Position numbers and translations under genes: made by a program. From Verrucomicrobiota bacterium (GTDB lineage Bacteria; Verrucomicrobiota; Verrucomicrobiia; Limisphaerales; J093), in NCBI GenBank assembly GCA_016871715.1, contig VHCO01000010.1, positions 1-64,000 on the forward strand: a stretch of 64,000 nucleotides of DNA, given 5' to 3'. Under the pieces are notes generated by a model. That model had not been told where the DNA came from and ran no database searches. It was given only the letters and a program-made list of their open reading frames with translations. Of this stretch, positions 23,081-32,092 are shown piece after piece (the stretch's first letter is position 1; each line of letters begins with the position of its first letter).

Positions 23081-25473
23081 GCGCCCCCGTCGACCCCGCC
23101 GTGCCGCTCTTCGTCGAGAGCGTCTCGATCCCGGACATCGAATTGGCCCCCGACGCCCTCAGTGGCACCGGCACCGCCCATGTCGTCGTCCGTAACGACG
23201 CTTCCGGTCCGATTCAAGTCGTTCCCGTGCTCCAAATCGTCGGAGGCGGCGAGGACGCCGGCCGTTTCGAAGGCGAGGCTGCCCTCATTCCCGCCGGCGC
23301 CGCTGCGACGCTGACGGCCACGTACGCCGGGGTGAAATCCTCCCTGGTCGACCTCCACGGCTACGACGTCCGGGTCGAACTCCTGGCCATCGATCCGGCC
23401 ACCATGAGCCACGTCATCGCCGGACCCTACCCCGGCCGCTTCTATATCGGCACGGCCGACGAACTCGCCCTCTTCCACCAGCAACGCCTAAGCTACCCCC
23501 TCGCCGGCACGCTGAACCAAGGCGAAACCCGGGAAGCTACAGTGACCCTCGCGCCGGGCGCGCAGCGCCTTCGGGTCTGGCTCACCCAGGCACTCGACAG
23601 CAACTTCGACCTTCATCTCTACGACGCCGCCGGAAACCACGTCGGTTGGGATCCCGTCGCCGGCGCGGATGCCGTGAACATTGCCGGCGCCGAATACGGC
23701 GGGTCCGCGGGCGCGGCCGAGTGGATCTGGCTGGACGCGCTGCCCGGTGAGACCTATCGCGTCGTGGTCAACGCCACCGAGGTGCCGCTGGATGCGGAGT
23801 ACGCCGTCAGCCTCCTGGAAGTGCCCGGCTACCCTGCCCTGCTCGATTCGATCAGCCCAGCCATCGACCGCACCACCAACGCCCGCTCCTTCAGCGCCCT
23901 GATCAGCATCGTCGAGTACGGCCAGCAACGCGGCGTCGAGAGCGTCGCGGTTTCGGCCTCCGACCTCACCGACGGCTTGGGACACACTCTCCCCGCCGCC
24001 AACGTGGCGTTTGATCTCGCCAGCCCGCTCATTCCAGCCGGCGGCAGCGCGGATTTCAACGCGCTCTTCACCCTGCCCGTCAGCCTCCCGGACGGGCGCT
24101 ACACCGGAACGCTCACGATCGAGGGAATCGACGCCGTCAGCGGTGCCCCGGTCAGCGAGACGGTGCCCATCGTGATCGCCTTGGACACCTCGCCGCCGCC
24201 GGCGCCGGTGCTCGACCCGGTTGCGAGCCCCATCCTGGAGGGGCCGGCCACCCTCACCGGCACGGCCGATCCAGAGAGCGTCGTCGAGATCCTGCTCGAC
24301 GGCGAACACGTCGAGTACGTCGTGCCCGAGCCGGACGGCAGCTTCATCCATCGGTTGGTCTATGTCCCCGCCGGCGACCATCTCTTGTCGGCTCGCGCTC
24401 ACGATGCCGCCCACAATGCCAGCGAAGCCTCCCCGGCGGTCGCGGTGGTCTCGATGGTCGATTTGACCCCGCCAACCACTCAGCTCGCCGTCGAAGGCCA
24501 ACAAGGCGAGAACGGTTGGCACGTGACGCCGGTGCTGCTCGACTTCACCGCGCAACACGAACCGGACGGCTCGGGCGCCGGCCAGACCTACTACTCGTTC
24601 GACGGCGGCCTCAACTGGCTCGTGGATACGGGACGGAACGATCTCGCCGCCGAGGGCCAACACCAACTGTGGTTCTACTCCGATGACCAGGCCGGCAACC
24701 GCGAGGCGCCGCAGTTCACCCAAATCAAGCTCGATACTCGGGCGCCCCAAAGTGCCGTCGGCGCCTTGCCCGACCAACAGGCCTCCCCCGAGTTCGCCGT
24801 GGTTTGGGGACCGCTCGGCAGCCCCGACCTCTCCGGCATCGTCAGCTATGATCTCTACGTGTCCGACAACGACGCGCCCTTCCAACTCTGGCTCGACGAC
24901 ACCGCCAACACGGCCGCCGCCTTCGTCGGCCAAGCCGGTCACACCTACCAATTCTATAGCCGCGCACGCGACGCCGCCGGCAATGTCGAGGCCGCACCGG
25001 TCCAACCCGATGCCGTAACGACCGTGGCCGGCGGTGTCCCATTCACCCTCGATGCGATCGTCATCAACGACGGCACCCCCCAACGCTCTCGCGTCACCCG
25101 CATCACCCTCGAGTTCAGCGCCCCACCCGCCCTCGCCCCCGGCGCCCTGTTGCTCACCGACCAGGACGAGCAACCCGTCCCGATCACCTGGAGCGATCTC
25201 GCCGGCAACGGCCGCCAATGGGTCGTGACCTTCCCAACCGCCCCCTCGGGGTCGCTCACCGACGGCCAGTACCAGCTCTCCGTCTTCCCTACCCATATCA
25301 CGGGGCCCGGTCAGCAGATCCTCGCCGGCGGCATCCAACGCCTTGGATTCCACTGCCGCTTCGGCGACGCCGACGGCGATGGCGACGTCGATTTCGCCGA
25401 TCTATTCGCTTTCCGCCCCGTGCTGGAAGCCAACCTCGAGGCGCCCAAAGCCGACTCGCTCACCTCGCCTTGA
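23081..25473 (+). other. C-terminal PPC and Ig-like domains with dockerin-like EF-hand end (part of giant gene)
   Basis: A PPC-like domain lies at about 23480-23830 (FDLHLYDAAGNHVGWD). Ig-like domains and an FN3-like unit follow. The final segment, GDADGDGDVDFADLFAFR (about 25360-25420), is a calcium-binding loop of the dockerin type with only one obvious repeat, as often seen at the C-termini of PVC surface proteins. The stop codon is TGA at 25471-25473. Confidence 0.7.
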
Positions 25474-25585
25474 CTGCTCCGCTGGTCGGGGCAAAGGCCC
25501 TCTCCGACACGTCCCTGCTGCAGGAGGCCGACAGCCCGGCCCCGGCCGGAGCCGCGCCTCCGCCGGCCCCGCAACCCGCCGTCCT

Positions 25586-26428
25586 ATGACCACCATGCCG
25601 CTCCCATCTCCTGGTTCAGGTCGCGCCTCGATCCGACGCCGACTCGGATGCATGCTCTGGACTTCCGTCGCCCTGCTATGCGCCAGCGCGCTTCCCGACC
25701 CTGCCCGCGCGGGCCAACTCCTCTTCGACCAGGGCGAGTACGAGGCGCCTGTCGGCCAGCCCTTCCAGGTCCGCATCGAGTTGGACATGAACGACAGCCT
25801 TCCGGGTCCGCACCTCCTTCAGCCGCTCTTCAGCATGGGCGTCCGCGTGGTCTTCCCCGCTGGCGCCGCCCAGGTCCAAGGCCTGTCCGACCTTGCTGTC
25901 ACCCCAGCGCTCGACAGCAATGGCCTGGGCGGACCTGCGCTCAAGGAATCTGGGCCCGACTACGCCGCCGCCGCCGGCGCACTCAAAGCTGGCTTTCCTG
26001 TCACGCTCGACCCGCTCGTCCTCACGTTAACCCTGCTCAACCTCTCCGCCACGCCCTACGAACTGCGCCTCGCCTTCTTCCGGCCTCCGCCCTGGGCGAA
26101 CTTCCACGATGTCGCGGGCACAACCCTGGATGGCCAGATTACCACGCTGGGAACCGCCACGGTCACCACCCCGGGTAGCACGGTCATCCGCCTGACCGGA
26201 ATCCAGCCCGCCAGTCAAGCCGCTACCGTCGAGATCACCTTCATCGGCCCCGATCGCCCGGCCACCGCCTTCGCCCTCGAGGCGACCTCCGCGATCGAGG
26301 GTCAGCCCTGGACCACGATCCTAGACGCCACGATTCTCAAGACCGGCGCCAGAACCTATCGTGCAACCGCCCCTCTGACCCTGACCCCCACGCCACAGCA
26401 GTTCTTCCGCATTGTGGGTACACCCTGA
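25586..26428 (+). CDS. Secreted cohesin-like protein
   Basis: The ATG at 25586 gives a basic N-terminus (SIRRRLG) and a hydrophobic core (MLWTSVALLCASALP) ending near AGQ, a clear Sec signal. The mature start, GEYEAPVGQPFQVRIELDMN, the GVRVVFPAGAAQV segment and the later LTLLNLSATPYELRLAFF have the layout of cohesin-like beta domains. This call is by pattern only. The C-terminal 80 residues (FALEATSAIEGQPW to FFRIVGTP) match the small C-terminal domain common in verrucomicrobial exported proteins. It lies 112 bp after the giant gene on the same strand, so the two may be co-transcribed, and a dockerin/cohesin pairing is possible. Confidence 0.6.
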   Translation: MTTMPLPSPGSGRASIRRRLGCMLWTSVALLCASALPDPARAGQLLFDQGEYEAPVGQPFQVRIELDMNDSLPGPHLLQPLFSMGVRVVFPAGAAQVQGLSDLAVTPALDSNGLGGPALKESGPDYAAAAGALKAGFPVTLDPLVLTLTLLNLSATPYELRLAFFRPPPWANFHDVAGTTLDGQITTLGTATVTTPGSTVIRLTGIQPASQAATVEITFIGPDRPATAFALEATSAIEGQPWTTILDATILKTGARTYRATAPLTLTPTPQQFFRIVGTP

Positions 26429-27102
26429 CGCTGGCCCCTTGGCCCCTTAGGCCACCCTTTGCCTTTCCCTTTTGCGTTTTGCGACCACTTGGCTGCAGGA
26501 CGCGTGAGTCCTCTCACGCTCACGCTCACGCTCACACATACGTCCTCATGGGCTCCCAGGGAGTCGCAGCACTGTCCCCTGCCCCCCCCGCGAGCGCCAT
26601 TTTGTCCCAGGAGGAGAAGCGAGAAACGTACTTGTCAAGTATTACTATCGTGGCAGGTAGTAAATATCCCAAAGTGGTGGTCGCCCACCAGATGCCAATC
26701 CGGCGGCTCGACGCAGGCCCGCAAGCCTGTGGGTGAATAGAAGGTCGTCCCGCTCCCGATGGTGCGCATGCTCTGGCGCCGGCGCGTGGTCGAGTTGCCT
26801 GGCGGGCCGGCTTCGGAACCCACTGATCTGGAATGGAATGGAGCACCAAAAAGGTTGACAACCGGCACATCGCAAGAAACCCTAACGCCAATGATCGCAC
26901 CGAATCGAGGATCATTATGTCATCTTTCGGTCACAGCAGTTGGGCAGGCTGGCCGGTGGATCCCCTCGAAGAGGCAGTGTACCGGATCCACAAAACCCAC
27001 CGGTCGGCGCCTCGCGGCTGACTTCCCTCGGGCGCGGTTGCTTTCTGAATCCCGCCCCCGCTTCTGATCCCCCCTCTGCATGATCTCCGACCGCCAACTT
27101 CC
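26429..27102. other. Non-coding stretch with a short microsatellite
   Basis: No credible gene is seen. It holds nearly four copies of the hexamer CTCACG at about 26513-26535. At about 26631-26650 an inverted TACTTG/CAAGTA motif resembles other TACTTGACA sites in the window. Confidence 0.5.
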
Positions 27103-30100
27103 ATGAAACGAATCCATTCAGCATCCCTCGCTGCCTTGTCGCTGATCGCCGCCCTTGGTGCCTTGCTCCCACCCGCTGCGGACGCCCGCACCGCCGCGGA
27201 TTCCCTCCACTTCCGCAACCTCAGCAGCGAGGCACCCGGCGATCCGGCCCTTCAGGACCGATACCCAATGCTCGCCATTGTGGGAAACAGCATCCACCTC
27301 GCGTGGCTGGCGGTCTCGGATGACCTGCAGACCCAGCGCCTGCTTTACCGCCGCTCGACCGATGGCGGGCTAACCTTTGAGCCGGTCCGGATCCTCCTTG
27401 ATGGCAGTGGGACCGACCTGCATTCCGGACTCTTCAGTCAACACTCCGAGACCGGCCAGGCTCCAGCCTTTCTCGCTGCCGCAGACGGCGGCGTCCACGT
27501 CGTGCTGCTGCGAAGTGGCGGTGGCCTGGCCCCGCAGATCGTCTACCTTCGTTCCACCGATGGTGGCACCACCTTTCAGACCCCGAAAATCCTCGGCACA
27601 GTGGAAACCCATCCGCCCAACCCAAGTCCGGGCAAAGGCCACACCGCGGACCTCGGCCCGCCCTTGGTCGCCGCTGCCGGCGACCGGGTTGCGATTGCCT
27701 TTCGCTACACTCGGGCGAGCGCCGTGTATACCGAGGTGTTTGGCTGGCAATATGGTTACTACCCTGGGCTTTCCATCTCCCACTCCGCCAACGGCGGGGC
27801 GAGTTTCGAGACCTCGGGCGTCAGCGGCGACCCGCCTACCGCGGTGGCGGCGACTCCCACCCAGTTGACCATTCAGGGCGACGAGGTGCTGTTGGCGGCG
27901 CGAGACAACGAAGCATTCGGCATCGGAGGTCTGAAATCCGCAGTGCACGCCGGGATATCCACCGATGGGGGTGCCAACTTCAGCTTCCGGCGGCTTCGTG
28001 AGCGCTTGGAGACGGCCTTTGGCGACGCGGTGCGAATGGTGAAAACCGGGCCAACCGTACTGGTCTTCTTCAGTTCCGAAGACAGCAGCGAACCGGCCTT
28101 GGGAACTCTGTTCTGCTGTCGGTCGACGGACGGCGGCACCACCTATTCGCCCCCGCTCCGCCTGACGGACTCCCCGGCACAACTCGCCAATTCTTCCGGC
28201 TTCGCCGCCGCCGCCAACGGCGATGAGATTTTCGTCGGTGCCGTGGATGTATCGGACAGTATGGCCGGCCGCATGTTGGTGCAGCGTTCGACCGATGCGG
28301 GTGCTTCGTTTTCGCCCTGGTCGGTTCTCGCAGATGCCACCAATCCGCGAAGCACGCTGTTGACGCCGGTATCCTGGCCGCGGCTGACAGTGGTTCCCGG
28401 GAACCCGGGCGCAGCCCGTGTCGGACTGCTCTGGGGCGGGAGCTTTCTAGCTCGCAGCAAGGATTCGGCTGCAAGCTATGTGTCCCCGGTGATCGTGCGA
28501 CCGCCGATCGAAGTGATGCGATCAGAGCCGGACATCGCTCCGCAATGGCTTGCTGGACCCGACGGCACGCTGCATCTGGCAACTGCCTCGCGCTCAAGCG
28601 TGCTCCCCGACGAATACGACATCTACTACCGCCGGTTCAGCACGGTGGCCGATCCGGTCGTTCCGGGGCAGGCCTTGGCCATGGATCACGCTGCCCCACC
28701 GCCGGGCGACACGCTCAATCCGCGACATCGCGACTCGCTACAAATTCCGGCAGTACCGGCGCTGGATTTGGGAAGCGCCTTTACCATCGAGTTCTGGGCC
28801 CGTTTCCGCGGCAAGCTTGCCAGCCAACTGCCATTCTCTAGCCAGGCGCTGGGGATTCAGGCCGGCATCGGGCAAACGCCCTCGCTGGAAAACCGTTTCC
28901 GGCTCACCATGGGCACTACGGACGGCATTTTTGAGGTCACGGGCAGCACCCTCGATCCGCAGCCGGACACTTGGTACCATTTCGCGTTGCGCTATGATGC
29001 CTCGCTGGCCGCCAACCAACTTGCCCTGCTGATCAACGGCCAAGTCGAGGCACAAGGGAATGCCAGCGGTGCCTGGATTCGCGAGCAAGGCCCGTTTTAC
29101 TTCGGCAACACGGTTTTTGATTTCAGTGGTGAGCTCGATGAGATCCGTTTCTGGGACACCGCCCTCTCGGATGCCACCATCCGCAGCCGCTACCGGTCGC
29201 CGCTGATGGGAACCGAAGCAGGTTTGGTGGCATGGTTTCCGCTCGACGGTCATACCCGCGACGCCACCGGTACCGTTCCCGACGGCCTGCTCTCCTGCCG
29301 GGAGTCCTTTGTCACCGGAGTCTCCTTGGTCGCCGGCGTCCCGGTTCCGGCAGGGCTCGTCAGTTGGTGGCGGGCCGAAGGCAATTTCCTCGACCATCAG
29401 GGTTCCAACAACGCCACCGGCGTGGGTGGGGTGGGCTTCGCGACCGGCATGGTCAACCAAGCGTTCGACCTCAACGGCACGACCGCCTTGGCTCAAGTCG
29501 TCACGCCGACAGGCCTGCCGCTTGGCGCCGCCCCGCGCACACTCATGCTCTGGTGCAAAACCCCGCGTGTTCTGGTGACTTCAACCGAGTCCGCGCTGAT
29601 CCAATATGGCTCGGAAGCCAACAGCCGCATGTTCGGCCTCATCACCTCCGCCAACGCGCCGGGCAAACTCTACTTTTTCGGCTACAATCATGACGTCGCC
29701 GGCGACACCACGCTCAGCCCGGACAACTGGCACCACATCGCCGTGACCTACGACGGCACCACGGTGCGGCTCTTTGTCGACGGCAATCCCGACGGTCAAG
29801 CCGTCCGCTCACTCGATACGGCGCTCAACGGCAACGGTCTAACCATCGGCAGCCGCCCCGGCAGTTCCAAATGGCTCGGTCAACTCGACGAAGTCATGGT
29901 CTTCAACCGCGCCCTGGACCCTGCAGAAATCGCCGCCATCCATGCCGCCGGCGAAGCGGGCCTCACCACCGGAGTCATGCCCGTCGCCCCTGGGCTGACC
30001 GTCGTCCGCGATGGCGGGGCGGTGCGGATTGCCTGGCTCTCGGAAAACGGGTTGCGGTACCGGATCCAGACGTCCACCACCCTTGCCGCGGGTAGTTGGG

Positions 30101-30201
30101 CCGACGAAGGACTCCTCCTCGGCACCGGTGGCCCGCTGAGCGCAAACCTGCCCATCGGCCCTGAGCCGCGAATGTTCATCCGCCTGCTCGTGAGCGAGTG
30201 A
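27103..30201 (+). CDS. Secreted BNR-repeat protein with two LamG domains
   Basis: A 1,032-residue protein starts with a Sec signal (MKRIHSAS, then LAALSLIAALGALL, cleavage near ADA). Residues about 60-470 contain seven Asp-box (BNR) motifs of the type RSTDGGTTF, the signature of sialidase-type beta-propellers. The sialidase arginine triad and the FRIP motif are not evident, so enzyme activity is uncertain. Two LamG/concanavalin-like domains follow (about 560-715, with FTIEFWARF; about 735-915, with GLVSWWRAEGN). The C-terminal domain ends in FIRLLVSE and resembles the one closing the preceding gene. It probably binds or processes glycans outside the cell. Confidence 0.75.
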   Translation: MKRIHSASLAALSLIAALGALLPPAADARTAADSLHFRNLSSEAPGDPALQDRYPMLAIVGNSIHLAWLAVSDDLQTQRLLYRRSTDGGLTFEPVRILLDGSGTDLHSGLFSQHSETGQAPAFLAAADGGVHVVLLRSGGGLAPQIVYLRSTDGGTTFQTPKILGTVETHPPNPSPGKGHTADLGPPLVAAAGDRVAIAFRYTRASAVYTEVFGWQYGYYPGLSISHSANGGASFETSGVSGDPPTAVAATPTQLTIQGDEVLLAARDNEAFGIGGLKSAVHAGISTDGGANFSFRRLRERLETAFGDAVRMVKTGPTVLVFFSSEDSSEPALGTLFCCRSTDGGTTYSPPLRLTDSPAQLANSSGFAAAANGDEIFVGAVDVSDSMAGRMLVQRSTDAGASFSPWSVLADATNPRSTLLTPVSWPRLTVVPGNPGAARVGLLWGGSFLARSKDSAASYVSPVIVRPPIEVMRSEPDIAPQWLAGPDGTLHLATASRSSVLPDEYDIYYRRFSTVADPVVPGQALAMDHAAPPPGDTLNPRHRDSLQIPAVPALDLGSAFTIEFWARFRGKLASQLPFSSQALGIQAGIGQTPSLENRFRLTMGTTDGIFEVTGSTLDPQPDTWYHFALRYDASLAANQLALLINGQVEAQGNASGAWIREQGPFYFGNTVFDFSGELDEIRFWDTALSDATIRSRYRSPLMGTEAGLVAWFPLDGHTRDATGTVPDGLLSCRESFVTGVSLVAGVPVPAGLVSWWRAEGNFLDHQGSNNATGVGGVGFATGMVNQAFDLNGTTALAQVVTPTGLPLGAAPRTLMLWCKTPRVLVTSTESALIQYGSEANSRMFGLITSANAPGKLYFFGYNHDVAGDTTLSPDNWHHIAVTYDGTTVRLFVDGNPDGQAVRSLDTALNGNGLTIGSRPGSSKWLGQLDEVMVFNRALDPAEIAAIHAAGEAGLTTGVMPVAPGLTVVRDGGAVRIAWLSENGLRYRIQTSTTLAAGSWADEGLLLGTGGPLSANLPIGPEPRMFIRLLVSE

Positions 30202-30211
30202 ACGGGCAACC

Positions 30212-30388
30212 ACCCCAATCGGAATCGGCACCCACGTGTGGAACTTCGAGCGCGCCACGCGGTTGCTGGATTTGGCCGAGCGCGCGCAGATGAAGCTCTT
30301 GCGTGTCTGGGGCGAAGGGGAGTTGCCGCCGGACTGGTGTTACGACGAGTGCGACCGACGCGCGTTGCTGATCTAGCAGGGCGGCTAG
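30212..30388 (+). pseudogene. Remnant of a GH2 beta-mannosidase-like glycosidase
   Basis: One frame encodes ATRLLDLAERAQMKLLRVWG, then EGELPPDWCYDECDRRALLI, a TAG (30374-30376), and QGG. This matches the conserved GH2 beta-mannosidase segment in which RVWGGG is followed by an acidic FYDECD stretch and then LVWQDF; the TAG sits where tryptophan is expected. Only about 55 codons survive, with no start and no catalytic acid/base downstream. It is a decayed fragment. Confidence 0.55.
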
Positions 30389-30574
30389 TGCGCTGCGTGC
30401 CGCCGTCACCGTCACCCCCCGTACGCGGTCCGCGTGGGCTTGCGGAGCGCTGCCCGGGACCGCACCTCCCGTACGGTGCCGTTTTCCCCGCGTGGTTTTC
30501 CGCGTTGCCAAGGGCGGAGGGTTGGTTCAGAAAAGGCCGGGTAGGCAACGTGCGGCGTTGAGTCGTTGGCTGCG

Positions 30575-30934
30575 ATGCGTAGAACCGTACCCCAACCGCC
30601 CGTGGATCCGCTCCTGCGAGATGCGGAACGGCACGACTTTTGGCTGGGCTTGGGCGTGGCGCTCGTGGCGATCATCCTGCTGCTGTCCGGTGCCCGGCAC
30701 GTGACGGGAATCGAGACCGAGCCCGGTCAATCGGCCCGAGAAACGCAGTTGGTGCGGGCTTTTGCCCGGGGCGGACTCGAGTTCCAGGAAGCAGTCATAT
30801 CGTTAGACCCGGCTCTGTTCGAGGACCCAAGCCAAGCGGCCGCCGCACTGGATCGTGCCGCTCGCATCGTCGAGTTGCCCCTCCGGGACCGCTACCGGGT
30901 GAATCTGGGAGCCAAAGATCCCTGCCCGACGTGA
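30575..30934 (+). CDS. Small single-pass membrane protein, function unknown
   Basis: A 119-residue protein from the ATG at 30575. One membrane segment (LGLGVALVAIILLLSGA, about residues 26-42) follows an acidic N-terminus. The remainder is a soluble helical tail with alanine-rich heptad-like spacing (PSQAAAALDRAARIVELPL). I recognise no family. It precedes the NapH-like membrane protein with about 200 bp between, so a partnership is possible but not shown. Confidence 0.45.
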   Translation: MRRTVPQPPVDPLLRDAERHDFWLGLGVALVAIILLLSGARHVTGIETEPGQSARETQLVRAFARGGLEFQEAVISLDPALFEDPSQAAAALDRAARIVELPLRDRYRVNLGAKDPCPT

Positions 30935-31056
30935 ATCAAGTAAGCGACAGCCACACGGCGTGGCTGACCCTTGCGAAGGCGGTGAACCCAAGGATCGACC
31001 GCAGCATGCGGGCCGGGGTTGGGCGCGCCGGTTTGCGGCCTTCTGCACGGCAACTT

Positions 31057-31106
31057 AAGCTTTGCAGTGTGCACAGTGGTTTCCGGCGCGCAGCGGATTC
31101 CGCGCC
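31057..31106 (+). repeat. Half copy of the BIME element (one intact hairpin)
   Basis: The 22-bp hairpin at 31085-31106 (GGCGCGCAG, loop, imperfect complement) is preceded by a 28-bp spacer ending ACAGTGGTTT. That spacer is similar to the spacers at 37950-37977 and 43862-43889. The partner hairpin upstream has degenerated. Confidence 0.6.
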
Positions 31107-31139
31107 CAACCGCCTATTGGTCGTCTATCTGGGTTGCGC

Positions 31140-32048
31140 ATGAGTAAAGGGTCAGGTGTCAGCAGGAGCGAGTGCGGCGAGCGGTCGAGTACGGAGCTAG
31201 GCCGCAAGTTGCAGCGGATTCGGCCGTGGGTGCAAACGGCCTTTCTGGGGGTCTGGCTGGCGCCATTGAGTCGTTGGGTGGGCGGCATCCCGAGCTGTGT
31301 GTTTCACTGTTACTCGTGTCCGCTGGCCTCGTTTGCGTGTCCGGTGGGTGTGGCCGCCAACTATGCAGCGCTGTTCCCGGCGCTGTTCGAGATCCCATAC
31401 TTGTTGCTAGGGGTCTTGGTGTTGGCCGGGATCGCGGTAGGTTCGTTGGCCTGCGGTTGGGCCTGTCCGTTTGGCTTTTTGCAGGATCTCTTGGGCAAGG
31501 TCACTGCCTGGAAGATCGCGTTGCCGGGTTGGGCCGGGCATCTGCGGTACGTCGTGCTGGTAGGCTTGGTGTTGCTTCTGCCGATGGTCCTGGGCGCCCG
31601 CGGCATTCCCTACGAGCGGCAGGTCATCTCGATTTGTCGGCTGTGCCCCGCAGGCGCGCTCGAAGCGGGCTTACCCTACTCGATCCAGAGCCTGGTGGCG
31701 GGTGAGGGTTGGCTCATGAGCTGGTTCAAGACGGCCATTCTCGTGGCGTTCCTCGTTGGGGCGATGGTGGTTTATCGGCCGTGGTGCCGGCTGTTCTGCC
31801 CGCTGGGCGGTTGGTTGGCGATCTTCAATCGGTGGAGTCTCTTCCACTTGCGGTTCGAGGCGCGAGCCTGCGTCGAGTGCAACCTGTGTCGCAGCCGCTG
31901 TCCGGTGGGTGTCCACGTGGATCAGGCGGTCAATGTGCCCGGGTGCATCCGCTGCCTCGAATGCACCACCTGCGGCGCCATCCGACCCGCGCTGGCGTTA
32001 CCTCGAGGCCCGGCGCTCGAACGCGTGCCCGAGGACAGGCGGCCGTAA
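31140..32048 (+). CDS. NapH/MauN-type 4Fe-4S membrane ferredoxin
   Basis: A 302-residue protein; the ATG at 31140 is chosen over upstream frame extensions that run through the REP half-element. Several membrane segments (IPYLLLGVLVLAGIAV, LRYVVLVGLVLLLPMV, TAILVAFLVGAMVV) alternate with cysteine motifs: a CysSer/CysPro cluster near residue 58, CGWACPFGFLQ, ICRLCP and FCPLGG. At the C-terminus two 4Fe-4S sites are seen, CVECNLCRSRCPVG and CIRCLECTTCG. This is the layout of NapH/MauN-type quinol-linked electron transfer proteins. No napG, nosR or reductase partner is visible nearby, so the electron acceptor is unknown. Confidence 0.8.
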   Translation: MSKGSGVSRSECGERSSTELGRKLQRIRPWVQTAFLGVWLAPLSRWVGGIPSCVFHCYSCPLASFACPVGVAANYAALFPALFEIPYLLLGVLVLAGIAVGSLACGWACPFGFLQDLLGKVTAWKIALPGWAGHLRYVVLVGLVLLLPMVLGARGIPYERQVISICRLCPAGALEAGLPYSIQSLVAGEGWLMSWFKTAILVAFLVGAMVVYRPWCRLFCPLGGWLAIFNRWSLFHLRFEARACVECNLCRSRCPVGVHVDQAVNVPGCIRCLECTTCGAIRPALALPRGPALERVPEDRRP

Positions 32049-32092
32049 GAGCTGAAGGGCAAGGGGCGAAAGTCAGGCGCAGAATCCATCCG

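Larger units (their letters stand above)
1630..25473 (+). pseudogene. Giant LEPR-type multidomain surface protein with nested peptidase, reading frame interrupted
   Basis: About 7,900 codons read as one protein if six interruptions are bridged: one-base losses near 3312-3315, 9538 and 15302-15311, a TAG at 5304-5306, a 5-bp tandem duplication at 14615-14624, and an out-of-frame deletion near 17430. Protein homology resumes directly after each one. Domains in order: LEPR-XLL motif (1681-1722), PPC/C-type-lectin repeats (1930-8270), CARDB domains, three Ig-FN3 pairs, CARDB/PKD, duplicated block A, PKD/CARDB, block A' with a legumain-like peptidase, a helical module, PPC and Ig-like domains, and an EF-hand dockerin-like end. 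The family logic suggests a secreted calcium-dependent adhesin on the cell surface. The long open stretches between lesions mean the gene is either recently broken or partly mis-sequenced. The three one-base losses sit in or near short homopolymers, which favours sequencing error for those sites. The duplication and the deletion look like true mutations. Confidence 0.8.

Noticed and set aside
26459..26740. Small open frames in the 26429-27102 gap
   Set aside because: They overlap in several frames, start in a microsatellite and show no signal, motif or ribosome binding site.
605..30376. Reassignment of TAG as a sense codon, suggested by in-frame TAG at 605, 5304 and 30374
   Set aside because: All three lie in genes with other damage, the expected residues differ (one glutamate, one tryptophan), and the intact small membrane gene at 53692-53946 ends in TAG.
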